Shown piece after piece: positions 1 through 12,300 of a DNA stretch of 64,000 nt. This stretch comes from Aricia agestis (Eukaryota; Arthropoda; Insecta; Lepidoptera; Lycaenidae). The stretch's first letter is position 1. Each line of letters begins with the position of its first letter. Made by a program: the position numbers and the translations under genes. The stretch covers positions 9,466,501 through 9,530,500 of the forward strand of contig NC_056423.1 in assembly GCF_905147365.1 (NCBI RefSeq), written 5' to 3'. The notes under the pieces were generated by a model that saw only the letters and a list, made by a program, of their open reading frames with translations, was not told where the DNA came from and ran no database searches.

Positions 1-120
1 TCAAATCACATCACCTTTATCCTAAGAAGAGTTAACTGTCCCCCAGTATACCTAGAGAATAGTAGTAAACCTCAGACAGACTGTGTAAAGTACCTGGGTT
101 TTCACCCAAAATATAGTACG

Positions 121-711
121 GGCGCTCATTTAGGGCCTTGGCCTACGGCGAAGCCGTCGCTAACTGTGTGGGCTATCCCACGGGGCGGTCTATTAGTCGT
201 AATGCAAATGCGAATTAAACGCGACATAAACGGGTTTCAATCTTTTCAGCACAAGCTTCAGTAACGGCATAAAGTACAAAGCCCCCCTCCGTTCTACTCC
301 CCGCTATCACCCGACCCGGTCAAGCGTTTGCATCGCTATAGTCGCGCGTTGCAATTAATAATAATAATATCTATGGACGCTTCACACCACGTCAGTCTGG
401 CCCCGTGCTAAGTACCTAAAGGACTTGTGTTACAGGTACCAGACAACGGAAATATATTTAATATTTTTATACTATACATATATTTAAGATTTTTATTATA
501 TCATACACATATTTAATACACATCCAGACCCGGGAACATTGAAAATTTTTTTGTTCCGTCGGCGGGATTCGAACCCGCGACCCCCGGCTTGAGCTACCAA
601 CGCGCTCACCACTGAGCCACAGAGGTCGTCAAATGTGACCAACACATGTTAGCAAAACGCGCGATTGCATCCTTACCAAAAGTCACCGTGTACCAGGGCC
701 CTAAATGAGCG
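121..711. mobile_element. Inverted-repeat DNA element interrupted by a SINE
   Basis: Both ends carry the same 14-base inverted repeat (GCTCATTTAGGGCC at 124-137 and its complement at 697-710). The interior has no coding potential and contains the SINE at 353-630. The right end (AAAGTCACCGTGTACCAGGG) resembles 10976-11000, where GGGCCCTAGCACACGGTGAC occurs, so the family probably has another diverged member there. Boundaries are approximate. Confidence 0.45.
353..630 (-). mobile_element. tRNA-derived SINE, family A
   Basis: Read on the minus strand it starts with a tRNA-like head: an A box (TGGCTCAGTGGT) and a B box (GGGTTCGAATCCC, plus-strand 564-576). An AT-rich body and a 3' end GAAGCGTCCATAGATATTAT followed by ATT repeats come next. 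Three other copies are at 16052, 44637 and 45008. The head has no proper acceptor stem, so this is a SINE promoter and not a working tRNA gene. Confidence 0.8.
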
Positions 712-751
712 TCTTATTTATACATAATTTACATGATTAATAAATAAATAA

Positions 752-952
752 AACTAGATGACGCGAAATGAAAATCGTTTATCGCGCGGGAACCGTACAT
801 TTCTCCGGGATAAAAAGTATCCTATGTCCCGGTGCTCAAAGTATCTCCATAGCAAATTTCAGCAAAATCGGTTCAGCGGTTTAGGCGTGACAGACAGACA
901 GACAGATAGACAGACAGACACACTTTCGTATTTATAATATTAGTATGGATAT
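752..952 (+). mobile_element. LINE/SINE 3'-tail repeat, family T1
   Basis: This is a member of the most frequent repeat in the window. Its hallmarks are ATCGCGCGGGAACCGTACAT, then CCGGGATAAAAAGTATCCTA, CAAAATCGGTTCAGCGGTTT, a CAGA-rich stretch and the end TTTATAATATTAGTATGGAT. The pattern is common in Lepidoptera and looks like the 3' end of a non-LTR element. No ORF is present. Confidence 0.7.
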
Positions 953-1181
953 AATTTACAATATTATTGTTACTTAACCTTTCAAATATTAATACCTGTT
1001 GTATTATTCCCTAGCATGCGAAGTGTTCTGTGTATTAACATTTAAATGAATTGAGCTGATACAAACTCGCGAATGCAAATTTCTCACACGTTTAGCAACA
1101 CCTGTGCCCCCAAAATTTATGACTCCCTTCATGCTCCGAGTATTGTATATTGTAAGCAAAATTATATTTGGATCTTACGAT

Positions 1182-1759
1182 ATAATAGTGCTTAAATGTA
1201 AAAGTAGTGGAGGGGAAGGTAATAATTGTGTAGTCACTCGAGCGTCATGGAGACCCAGTAGGTTTTATCCACTAGGTAAAAGTGATAAAAAAATAATATG
1301 ATCGTTTTTTATTTTAGCGGTGATTTCAGAAACTGCAGCCATTTTAAAGTTTCGAAAAAGGAAATTTATTCAGAAAATTGCTTATTTAGGTAAATTATAA
1401 ATATATTTTAGACAACAAAGACAAAATCATTTAGTTTAGTGTAAAATAAAATATATGCGAAGTGTAGTTAGGAAAATATGAAGCTTTATTTTTTTATATT
1501 TTAAAATGTCCCTACAGGCTTACCTAACCTTTGATTCGTCAGTACTTTATATGGAAGCATCTTTGGGGTATACTAAACATTCCCTATCTTAATCTGACAG
1601 ATCCGATGACATTTTAATATTTAAAAAAAAACCCACCACGTGAGAAATCTGATTTCTATACCATGATAACTAGACACATGTCGGAAGCCTATACAAGCTT
1701 AATCTGACACGCTCGAGCTTATCCCGAAATCCCCTCTTCCCCTCCCCAACTATAAGAGA
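1182..1759 (+). mobile_element. Non-coding DNA element of about 578 bp (copy 1)
   Basis: The whole stretch recurs in opposite orientation at 33503-34086. The ends are imperfect inverted repeats of the form TATAGTTGGGGAGGGGAAG. Shared internal landmarks are GTGTAGTCACTCGAGCG near the left end and TCAGATTAAGCTTGTACAGG (minus-strand sense) near the right end. No coding capacity was seen, so it is probably a non-autonomous DNA transposon. Confidence 0.6.
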
Positions 1760-2321
1760 ATTTGGCGTAGAGCTGGTCAAGAAAAGTGAAATCTAACAAG
1801 TTCTACTTAAAAGCAGCAGCAGACTGCCGCACTCAGAGACGATGTATTTTGGCTTATGTTAAAATCTTCATACTATTTTAAGTAATTAGTGCTCCTTGTG
1901 TGGTAATGAGAATGTTTTATTTTCTCAATTTTTAGGCAAATATTATGAATTATGATGTTGGGTCATTTCTCATATAAACATGATATCAAAAGTAACTATT
2001 TCAGCTCTGCTATTTTCACAGAAAAACTTTGTAGACTTCTTTATACATAGTAACGCAATTTTATTGGAAATCTATGTCGCGTTGGTCACGTTCTCTCTAT
2101 TTATTAAAGTAAAAACACCAGGTACCCGGTAAATCACCGAACCCCGAACCCCCGGGTATTCCGGATTGATGTATTACTGCAGACTTGGACCCTGCGACGG
2201 AATGTTAGATGATGGAAAAATATGGTGTAATTTTGATAAAAGTGCGGTTGAATCTGTACAAATAACACGGTGGAATATTTATTATGTTTATTATATTTTC
2301 CCGCAAAAATTGATAATAACA
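1760..2321. other. Unassigned AT-rich sequence
   Basis: Nothing recognisable is present apart from a short match (1820-1870, CTCAGAGACG and GGCTTATGTTAAAATCTTCA) to the repeat at 51405-51985. Confidence 0.4.
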
Positions 2322-2512
2322 TCCATACTTATATTATTTATAAATGCGAAAGTGTTCTGTCTGTCTGTTCACGCCCAAAGCGCTCAACAGATTTTGGTGT
2401 TTTGTATGAAGATCCTTTGAGTGAGGAGAGGACATATTATGATAAGTACTTTAATCCACGATTCCAGCGTGATAAACGAATTTTGTCGCGGGGTTGTGGT
2501 CGTCATGCAGTA
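2322..2512 (-). mobile_element. T1 tail repeat, diverged
   Basis: The reverse complement shows the T1 order: a degenerate GATAAACGAATTTTG start, a CAAAATCTGTTGAGCG motif, a CAGA stretch and a TATAAATAATATAAGTATGG end. It is more diverged than other copies. Confidence 0.55.
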
Positions 2513-2555
2513 AGATAATATTATGTTCATATTCATGTTTTTAATTTTAAAATAA

Positions 2556-2798
2556 GGAGTTGGCTACGAATAATAAAAACTAAGGAAAAGTAACTCCGTC
2601 AAAAAACATGCTCCACAATACTTGTCAAAAAATTGTACCTACGTACACATTTCAATACATTTGCAATATTTAGGTGTCCTTGAGCGGTACTAAGCTGACG
2701 TCACATGACAGATCAAAAGGATTTAAGGAACCAAATTTAAAACGGTAATAGTATGGGAGTTACGACTCCTTAGTTTTTATTATTCGTAGGGAGTTAGC
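2556..2798. mobile_element. MITE with 24-bp terminal inverted repeats
   Basis: CTACGAATAATAAAAACTAA near the left end recurs inverted at the right end (TTAGTTTTTATTATTCGTAG). The outer ends are GGAGTTGG and GGAGTTAGC. There is no ORF. It lies directly upstream of the duplicated exon fragments. Confidence 0.6.
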
Positions 2799-2849
2799 AA
2801 ATAAAGCCATCAGCGACTTGAAGCTGCAGAGTGAGAATACTTCTGGCGT

Positions 2850-2982
2850 AGGACTAATATGATCCTTAGTGGCATATTAATAGAGTCCACTTTCCAGCGA
2901 CCTGGGTGAACCACTGCAGCGAGGACCTGGATTGCCTGGATCTGGAGTAGGAGCAGCCCTTGGCATAGCTGTCTCTTATACA
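2850..2982 (+). pseudogene. Decayed tandem copy A of an SCP-like exon with its splice acceptor
   Basis: The acceptor context TTAATAGAGTCCACTTTCCAG is followed by an exon-like stretch starting at 2898. That stretch matches the real exon at 3156 through the bases coding T-W-V-N-x-C-S-E-D-L and on to AGCTGTC, where similarity stops. In the exon's frame it meets TAG after D-L-E. It is a partial duplicate (acceptor plus roughly the first 80 exon bases) and would truncate the protein if spliced in. Confidence 0.8.
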
Positions 2983-3106
2983 TAAGAATCAATATGACTC
3001 TAATTGTCATATTAATAGAGCTTTTTCCAGCGACCTGGGTGAACCGCTGCAGTAAGACCTGAAGGAAGAGCAGAATCTTACCCAGCTATCCCTGCTCTAG
3101 AAGACC
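2983..3106 (+). pseudogene. Decayed tandem copy B of an SCP-like exon with its splice acceptor
   Basis: This is the second partial duplicate. An acceptor-like TTTTTCCAG ends at 3030, and the exon-like part starts at 3031 with the same first 22 bases as the real exon. A TGA follows in frame after T-W-V-N-R-C-S-K-T, and there is an internal deletion. Similarity to the real exon ends at the same point as in copy A (AGCTATCC versus AGCTGTCC). Starts are spaced 133 and 125 bp across the three copies. Confidence 0.75.
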
Positions 3107-3155
3107 AATATAACTCTTATTTTTATACTAAATACTAATAGAGTACACTTTTCAG

Positions 3156-3331
3156 CGACCTGGGTGAACCGCTGCAGCGAGGACCTGGAATGCCTGGACC
3201 TGGAGGAGGATCAGCCGCTGGCACAGCTGTCCGGCGTGCAGACGGACAAGATGGCGCTGTTCTTCACGGAGCTTCTGGACCACGACCGGGATGACGTCAT
3301 TGATGATGGTGACTTCGACCACTTCTTCGAG
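3156..3331 (+). CDS. SCP-like gene, first visible exon (EF-hand I)
   Basis: The acceptor is TACACTTTTCAG and the donor GAG|GTACGA. The exon enters with two bases (CG) finishing a split codon and ends at a codon boundary after Glu58. It codes an acidic stretch (CSEDLECLDLEEDQPL), then helix E of EF-hand I and its loop. A GTG at 3164 is internal and is not the start, because the reading frame is open back to the acceptor. Confidence 0.85.
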
Positions 3332-6300
3332 GTACGACCAGGTATCAGATTCTTATGTGAATTCGTTACCATGAATAATAGAGCTCGCTTTATTATTAAC
3401 GGCCGTTCCCAATATTTGATCTATCTTTGGTTTTGCCCTACTAGAGATAGGAATAGCTCACATTAGACATTAGAGACATATATTTTATGTCAATTGTGAG
3501 CTATTCCTATCTCTAGTAGGGCAAAACCAGAGATAGATCAAATATTGGGAATGGCTATTAGACACGACAGGCAAACTAAGGTATTCCTTACTAATAATAT
3601 AAAACTAGCTATTTGACCGAGCTTTGCTCGGTATTCGATAAAACACGAATAAAATGACATTTTCTGAAAATGAATCCTAGCTAGATCGATTTATCGTACC
3701 CGAAACCCCCTAATATACTAAATTTCATGAAAATCGTTGGAGCCGATTTCGAGATTCCAATTATATATATATGTCGCAGGGAAAAGAAGATATCAGGGAT
3801 ATCCCGAAATCCCTAGGGATATCACGAAATCGCGGTAGATACCGAATATTCTTGTTTCTTACGTCTTCTTACTAAACAAATCTAGTGATATGTCATTTCA
3901 CTAAACTAAATCTAGTAAAATGTCAGAAAAGCGGATACCGCCGAATAAAAATCGAGCTACGCATTTCTCTCGCTCGCTCTAATACCCTATCACTATCTTA
4001 TGGGGGCGACTAACCCTAAATTTATGATTTTATAATCCATTTTTATGCTTGAAAATAAGCCCCGAATTGTTTCATTTGTTTCATTCATTTTTTCATAGCA
4101 TGGAGTTGCGGGCGTCGTTTAGTACAAAATAATTATTGTTTGTGTGTGTGCATCTTCGTACTGTGTTTTATGACTGTTGTTGTTTGTGTTGTCTTAAAAT
4201 ATGAGCACGAGCCCTTAATATGGTCCTGTATGTGTGGGCTACATTTCATCGCTAAACTATACCATGGCGTTGTAAGTTTGCAGTCCAAAATAATAATAAT
4301 ATAATTATATTATCTCGTACCTCCTTACAATACCAACAACAAGAAAAGTGAACACCGAATTTTTTAACATTAACCTAACGTAAAGGTTATGAAAATTTTC
4401 CATTAGCACATAAATGCGCTTTCGAGATATTTCAACTGGAATTAAAATTCCAAGAAGGCGCCCTCTGGTTATTTAGGTAATTTAATTTTCATAATGCTAT
4501 TTTAGGGCGTTTTGGCACTGTTATTTAAAAGTAAACGTTTTCAATTAACATTTAAATATTAAGGGTTCTCTTGGAAATTGAAATAAATATAGTCTAGTAA
4601 ACGCCCTCTGCTGATATTAAAACAGTTTGTCTTAATGTATGTCATAACAATATTTTCAACCTAACTTAGACTTATTTTGTGCGCGACTCCGCCACGTAAG
4701 TGTCTAAACACACTAGGCCGAAAATACGCGGCTGAAGTTCGGCATGATTACGACTGCATTTTTAAATTACAGATGACACACCATGCCGAAATTACGTCGC
4801 GTTATATTGTATGCTTAGCGCATTGCTGACGAAATCATGCGCGACGAACTTCGGCCGCGTATTTTCGGCCTAGTGTGTTTAGACACTAAAAGTACTATAC
4901 CGCGGTAATCGTACATTTTCCCGCGATGGAAGCTTTGCTATATCATCCCACGTAGTTCATTCTATGTCTGTGCCAAAACCATGTCCACACTATGCAATTT
5001 CATCTTCAATTTTCATCATCATCTTTTTATTCAACTTTCGTTTGGCATATTCAATAATTGAATGCGTCAAAATCCACCCGCGTTGGAAAGAAAAGTGTCA
5101 TAGCGTCGCGGGCATGCCTCACTTGCGATGTTAGCTATTAGCTTTGTCCACACTGTGCCTTTTTCTGTTCGTCAAGGGCATGCGTTATAGCGCAGTCAAC
5201 AGAACAGTTATTGTATGCGCCAATATGAAAGTTGATGACGAAAATTGAAGATGAAAGTGCACAGTGTGGACATAGCTAATGCGCTATAACGCATGCCCTT
5301 GATGAACAAAAAAAGGCACAGTGTGGACAAAACTAAATATCATCAAAATCAACCTCGTATTTTTGAAGCCTATTTGATGAAAACACAGAAATAATTATCT
5401 TTATAATAGATATACAATTTTTTAACGCCCGATCAAAAGAGGAATGTTATAAGTTTGACATGTCTGTATGTGTTCTCGGCATTGTAGCGTCCACAAGGGC
5501 CGATTTTGATAGAGTTTTTAAACGACTTAAAATGGAGGAGGCTTCTCAATTCGACCGTTTATATTATGTTTGTTATTATTTTATGTTTGTTCGCGGGTAG
5601 CTTCATCGTTTATGAATAGATTTTGATGAATTTTTTTGTTGGAAAGTCTCATAGGTGGCCCCATGATAAGGAAATACTGTTTGAAGTCTGTTGTTTATTA
5701 AAATTTCAATTGACTTTGGTTTCTGCAGAAGCTGGCGCACTTCGCGGACTGGTCTCCCAACTCGTCGGAGTTCCACATCATGCTGGAGGTGAAGAGAGAG
5801 TTCATCGACAACTTCATCAACCCCCTGCCGGAGAAGTGAGTAGTAGACAACAGAAATAGTGAGTAGTGTGGAATACAAGCACTTGTAGAGCTGGGAAATT
5901 AAAAACAGAATACTGTATCATTAAACACTTCCACTCTGTGCGGCGGTTAATCGAGGACTGCCCGTCACTGTGACAGGCGACGCTTCGTGTGTCGCCTCTA
6001 GTGGAAAATGTGGAAAACTCTACATCGACGATGTTGGGCGAAATTTCTATGCCAAAATTATCCAAAAACGCAGTCTAGCTAAATGTTATACCAACTAGAT
6101 TACCAAACTTTAGGACTGTACAACCGTATAGGCTATTCGCATTACCAACCTAGTTCTCTACGCTGACTAAGAGCCAGTCCACACGGCGCATTGCGTCAGC
6201 GTTGCGTCGACGCAACGTTTAACACATAGCCATTAACACGGGCGCTGCGCCATCGCAACGTTATTACGAAATAGTCTTAACGTCAACACCTCCTCCCACT

Positions 6301-9300
6301 TCTTCTCGGGGGCTGCTGTCCGTCATGTGTGCGTTGCGCGCTGCAGCGTGCCGTGTGAACGCCTTGGTTATTTGTATGTAAAACAACGCAACGCCAGCCC
6401 TGCGTCGACGAGACGCTGACGCAACGTGCTGTGTGGACTGGCTCTTAAACCACTTCATCAACAGATTCGCGGAGCTGCCCTACTACCGGCGCGTCTGCGG
6501 GCCCGAAGCTGGTGGTATACCGGGGCGCACCACGTTGGAAGGCTGGTTGGCGCGCTGGGCCCTGGCGTTGAGCGAGACGAGGCGGTTCGTTGACCTCCCG
6601 CTCTATCTGCAGTACTTGTGCAAGATACTGTTCCATGTGGTCGACAGAAATGGTAAGTTGGTTGGAGAAACTGGCTCAGTCAGCTTAGATTAAGCTATAA
6701 TGAAGAGTTGACGAAAAGTAGTATCAGATAAGTTGCTAGAGGGTGCAGCTCTTTTTTGTCTTATAAATATAATAAAATAGTCAGATTGTAATGTTAGGAT
6801 GGCTTCACAGTATTGCCAGCCCGTACGGGCTGGCAATACTGTGAAGCGGGGTGTCCCGGATAGCTGTGAAGCTAGCCTTAGATTATTATAGATAGGGCTC
6901 AGTCGTGTATGTTTTCGAGTGTACCATAGAAGGGTACAGAAAACTTAAAAAACGTAACTCTCTTAACGCAGTTGAGTAAAAGGATATTTAAACACCCAAC
7001 AACAAAAGACAAAACCCTCTATTCTAATCGAGAACATTTATCGATTTTACATTTAGCATCAATGATTCAGCACTTGAGTTAAAGTGACTAATTAGTTAAG
7101 TAATTATACAGGGTGTTCAGTTATAATGACTGTAACACGCTCTCGAAACACCTGAACCCTCTTAAAAATTCATAACTACCTTCATTATATTTAATGAGAT
7201 TTTGTTTACGACGAAAAAACAAGATGAGGTTCTTATTTTACGCTTATTTTTTGTATGATCTTACTCGTGATCATTTTAAAAGCCACCTAAAGTGATAGGA
7301 ATCTCGTCTCCCATTGCTGAACACTTATGAATAGTTACTTCCTAGTTCCTACTGCCAGACCACCTCAAAGTCCCTTAGGCTCATCACTTTCTGATAAAGT
7401 GCCAAATGGGCTATCCACAGCTTTTTGACAGATTCTCCATACTTCATCTGTGAAGTTAAGTGCTGGATAGCCTATTTGGTAGTTATCAGGAAGTGGTGAA
7501 ACAGGCCTTAATACTTTAGAATATAGAAGTTATAAATTCTAAAAATAGAGCTTAATACTTTAATGGATGTTAGGTAGAACTGGATACAACCTAAAGTAAC
7601 CGCTAACGAAACTCCATAGTTGCTTGTCGTTCTTACATTTATTAAGGGGGTGTTCTTACACTCATTAATACAGAAAAAACCTTTTATAAGATGATGAAAG
7701 TCTGGCTGTTGCTGGCTCTTAGGCCATAAACAAAATATATACGTCGAATAACCCTCACGAGAGTGTATGATAGTAGCAAGCAAATTATTGAGAATTTACG
7801 CGTCTTTATCTGCAACTAGTAGTATGATATTTAAAAAGCCGGCCAAGTGCGAGTTTGACTCGCTCATAAAGGATTCCGCAGCAGCAGTAAGGTGAAAGTT
7901 AAATTAAGGTTTACCATTTATGACGTATAAAAAAACTACTTGCTAGATCTCGTTCAAATCAATTTTCCTTGGTAGTTTTTATAGTAATGTGCATCAATAT
8001 ATTTTTATTAGAATTATCACCTACTTTAGAAGTTAGAGGGGGGGACGACACACATTTTACCAATTCGGAAGAGTCTCTCTCGCAAACTATTCAGGTTAGA
8101 AAAAAAATGACATTAGAAACGATACAAACGATTTACGAACAATATTATGATTTTTGAAGACCTATCCATAGATACCCCACACACAGGTTAGATGTTTTTT
8201 TTTATTCAGTTGTACCTATGGGGACCCCTAAAATTTTTAATAATTTTTCAATTTTTGTATCAAAATCTTATTGCGGTTCACAGACTACATCAACTTACCA
8301 AGTTTCAATAGTATAGCTCTTATAGTTTAGGAGAAAAGTGGCTGTGACATACGGACGGACAGACGGACAGACAGACATGACGAATCTATAAGGAACCCTA
8401 AAAATACAATAGACAAAGTCATCTTGCAAGTAGCTCTATCCACTTTTAGCTCCGGTGTCGGACAGTTTCTAACTTTAATCAACTTCTTTCAACGACGAGA
8501 GGGAACTAATGTGTTTTTAACTACTCGCTTCAACTTACATTTATTATGAGAGGTTAGCTTTTAACCACCCCTATAGTTACTTGCTTATGTAATGAACTAA
8601 ATAGATCACCTAATGGTAAGTGATAATGGACACTCGTAACAAGGGGCCTGATTTCCAAGCTTCGAATGTCGTTTTTTGTAAGGCCAGGAGAGGATACACC
8701 AGGGGCGAGAGAAATTGAAAATAGGTATTTGAAAATGTATTGCTGTCTCACCAATCTCAAGTCTCCCACCGCAGAGCGCGATAAAGACAACACGACAAAA
8801 GTTCTAATAAAAGAACAGATAATCTTCGATTCGTTGTCCGCTGATTCCTTCTCCAAAACTTAACCGATTTAAGTACTTCTTTATTAAGAATTAAAGCAAG
8901 GCTTGAGCTGTGTTTCTATGTTTTATGTTTTTTTGTATATTTAAGCCAGTTTTGTTTTCTGGGTGTTTGAACACAGAGGAAAATCTGGCCATTTTTTTGG
9001 GTTTTTGGACGTTCTTATCTTTTTTAATAATAAAATTATGAAAAAAAAGAAAACATAGAAGCATGCTGATAGTGGCCATAGATATTCAGGAAAAAAATCA
9101 TAACTCTACCGGCATTATCCAGGGAGGAAACAGAGGACAACGTTTGTATGGAAAAACGGCGGTGTGGACTTCTCTTTAGCCATTTATTAAAAATCAATGT
9201 TTCAATCAAAACGAATGGTAAAACAGCAATTAAAAGGATAGATATTATCGTTGCGTACATTATAGGCTTCCCACTGAGGAAAAATGTGTAGTTTCTAAGG

Positions 9301-12300
9301 GATTTTATTCTACAAAGTCATGGGGAACAGTAATTGAAAAAAAATTGGCCAAGTGCGAGTCGGACTCTCGGTTTACCGAATACAACTACTTAGCAAGTTT
9401 CAGCAGTATGGACTATAACAGATTTTATAGTTTCGGAGGAGTGGCTGGGATATAAGGACGGACAAACAGACACGACGAATTTATAAAGGGTTTTTGTCAT
9501 TTGGCTACGGAACCCGAACAAATTGTACGTTAGTAAATATTATACATATTTCGAAAATATTGTCTCCTTATTTCAATTTCATTAAAATGATAGGAATTCG
9601 AAGGAAGCACTCTATTATATTAAAATATCCCTCGCAATCTTCATATTACAAAATATCTTTTTATAAAGTTATGAAATCGCCTTTCAAATGAATATTGATA
9701 TTATGAGGCTATTTCTGTAGGGTATAGCCACAATACAAATAATATTTAGTAGTTTAGTTACTATAGCTGAAATAATAAACATAGAAAGGTTTTTCAAGCC
9801 GACAGCCTGGGCCTGTAGACAAGTGGCAAAGCGCTAACGCTAACGCTAACGCTAGCGCTACAAAATGTATGCGATTTGACATTAAGTCATCGCTTCGCTA
9901 GCGAACACTAATGTCAAATCCATACATTTTGTAGCGTCAGCGTTAGCGCTAGCGTTAGCGTTTTGCCACTTGTCTACGGGGGCTGTTCGTTATAAAAATG
10001 CTTTCTCGAACAATTATTTCAATATCTTACAGCGCATACTGCATATTATAAAAACGAAAATTTGTCTGTCTGTTAACTTTTCACGCCCATACCTCTAAAC
10101 AAATTTGGCTGAAATTTAGTTTGTGGATGTTTTGAGTCTCAGGAAAAGACTTTTTGTCCCGGAATTTACGGTTCCCTCACGATATACGAATTTTGGCGCA
10201 ACGGAGTTACGGTCTTATATAGTTTTACAATAATATACTGGTATTAATAATTGTTTGGGGTTTCTTTTTCAAATATTTTATTCATTCACATAAATGAATT
10301 CAGGTGAATATTCATAAGAAAAGACCGCTATTTTTCTAGGTTATAGCTGAAATAATGAACGCAGAAAGGCTTTGGAAACCAACAAGCCTATTCAGTATAC
10401 AACTCGGTATCGTGGAACGGTTTACTGCAGCGAACCCTGTCTCGTATCAAAACCCGCTCGTACCAAATAGAGGATCAAATGCCGGAACCGCTACCAAGAG
10501 AAATAAATGCTTTGTAGGATGAATTCATTGATAATGCATTACTAGCTAGCTATGGCAGAAGTTTTCTAGTAATGCATTTTTATTTTTTTATTAGTTGGAA
10601 TGGAATAAGTGAAATCCAGAAATCAAGAAGGTGGATTGTAGACCTTAACATATGGCCTAGCATACGCCAACGAGATATCTCGCTCTACATGTTTTCTCGA
10701 TGTTTGATGGTCTGTCTCTTCATCTCTATTGACCCTAGCATGACAAACATTTTTTTTCGCGTAGATCTATCGTCGAAATAACACATTTTTATAGAGATTT
10801 GTCGAGATAATGTCGAGATTTTGACATTATGAGACGAGTAGTTTTTAATTATCTCGAGAGTGAGATATCTCGTTGGCGTATGCTAGGCGGGACGGGCACG
10901 CACCGAATACGTCGCGAATGCGCTCCGAGACAGCAGCGTAACGCTGCAATGTTACAGCAGATTCTGTGCATTGTAGGGCCCTAGCACACGGTGACTTTTA
11001 GCGATGTATTCGCGCGTTTTGCGAACGCGCGTGTGATGAAAACGTAATGCGTATCCGCTACGTGTCCGCGACCGTCATACTATTTCTCATTATTTTTGTG
11101 TTCTGTGGCATATTGTTTAATCCTAATTCCATTATCCTGCAGGTACGGGTGAGATAACGAAGGCCGCTTTAGCCGCCTTCTACAGATCCGTGATTGGTCT
11201 GCCGGCCAGCCGCGTCGACGAGGTCATTGACACCGCATACGATAGGATGACCAGCGTAAGTCAATTTCGGTGACCAGCTTTATTTAATCCAGGGGGCTTA
11301 GCCAACACGTTTATTTTATCGATTCTTTATGGAATCGCCGATCAAATGTATGGAATTAAGTTGAGTCGAAGGTCAACTTTATAATAATAATAATTATTAT
11401 TATTATACGCGTATATCATCCAACATCCAAACATTTCTTAAAGACAATTTTATAAATAAGACGAAGAAAGTAAACGTGTTGGCTAAGCCAGCCCAGCAAG
11501 GCTTTAATTAAGATGTACCTATTTGATGACGCCTCCGTGGTCTAGTGGTTAAGAGCGTGGCTCTCGACTCAGAGGTCGTGGGTTCGATTCCCGCGTTGGA
11601 AACATGTTATTTCCAAGTTTGGTTAGGACAATGCAGGCTGATCACCTGATTGTCTGACAAGTAAGATGATCCTTGCGTCGGATGGGCATGTAAAAAGTCG
11701 GTCCTGCGCCTGATCTCTCGCCAGTCGTGTCGGTCTTCCGTCCCACTGGGTTATGAGAGTGAAGGAATAGAGAGTGTTCTTGTGTACTGCGCACACACTT
11801 GAGCACTATAAAATTACTCCTGCGTACCTGGCCTAGTTTCAATCAAACTGGCCACCGTCACCGAAATCGGTGTGGGGAGTATATTATTATCATTATTTGA
11901 TGCACTCTAACTGAAAATACATCGTCTCAAACACAAAACTAAGAAACTCCACAAAACTATATAAGTAATATATAATTAAATAAATAAATAAATAAAAATT
12001 GATTTATTTCTGAATAGAGTTATAACAAATACTACTAGTGCCTACCACCTGTTCGGATTGATTTGAACATTGAATATGGTGTATAATTGTGCGACCGTAA
12101 TACATTATTTAAACTAACGCCAAACATAAAATATATGTTTTCCGAATCGTGTTGTAAAATATTTCGAAATAAAACCCTCGAAACTTGGTTCTAAACTCCT
12201 ATAAAACTAATATTGCAGTTTCGAACTTCGGAACAATTTCAGAAGTGTAGAGTGCGGTTTTGACGAAAACTTAAAGAGTCGTTGAATTTTAGGAAGTCAT

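Noticed and set aside
541..630. tRNA-like sequence with good A and B boxes (also 16052, 45008, 11526, 49855, 62800)
   Set aside because: Acceptor stems do not pair, the sequences continue into shared repeat bodies and several copies exist, so these are SINE heads and not tRNA genes.
3164..3466. GTG at 3164 as a start codon and read-through past 3331
   Set aside because: The frame is open to the acceptor at 3155, and a good donor at 3332 with phase-matching exons downstream fits better.
9838..9960. GCTAAC repeats considered as a CRISPR-like or satellite array
   Set aside because: The units are short, without unique spacers, and mirror each other as arms of a palindromic MITE.
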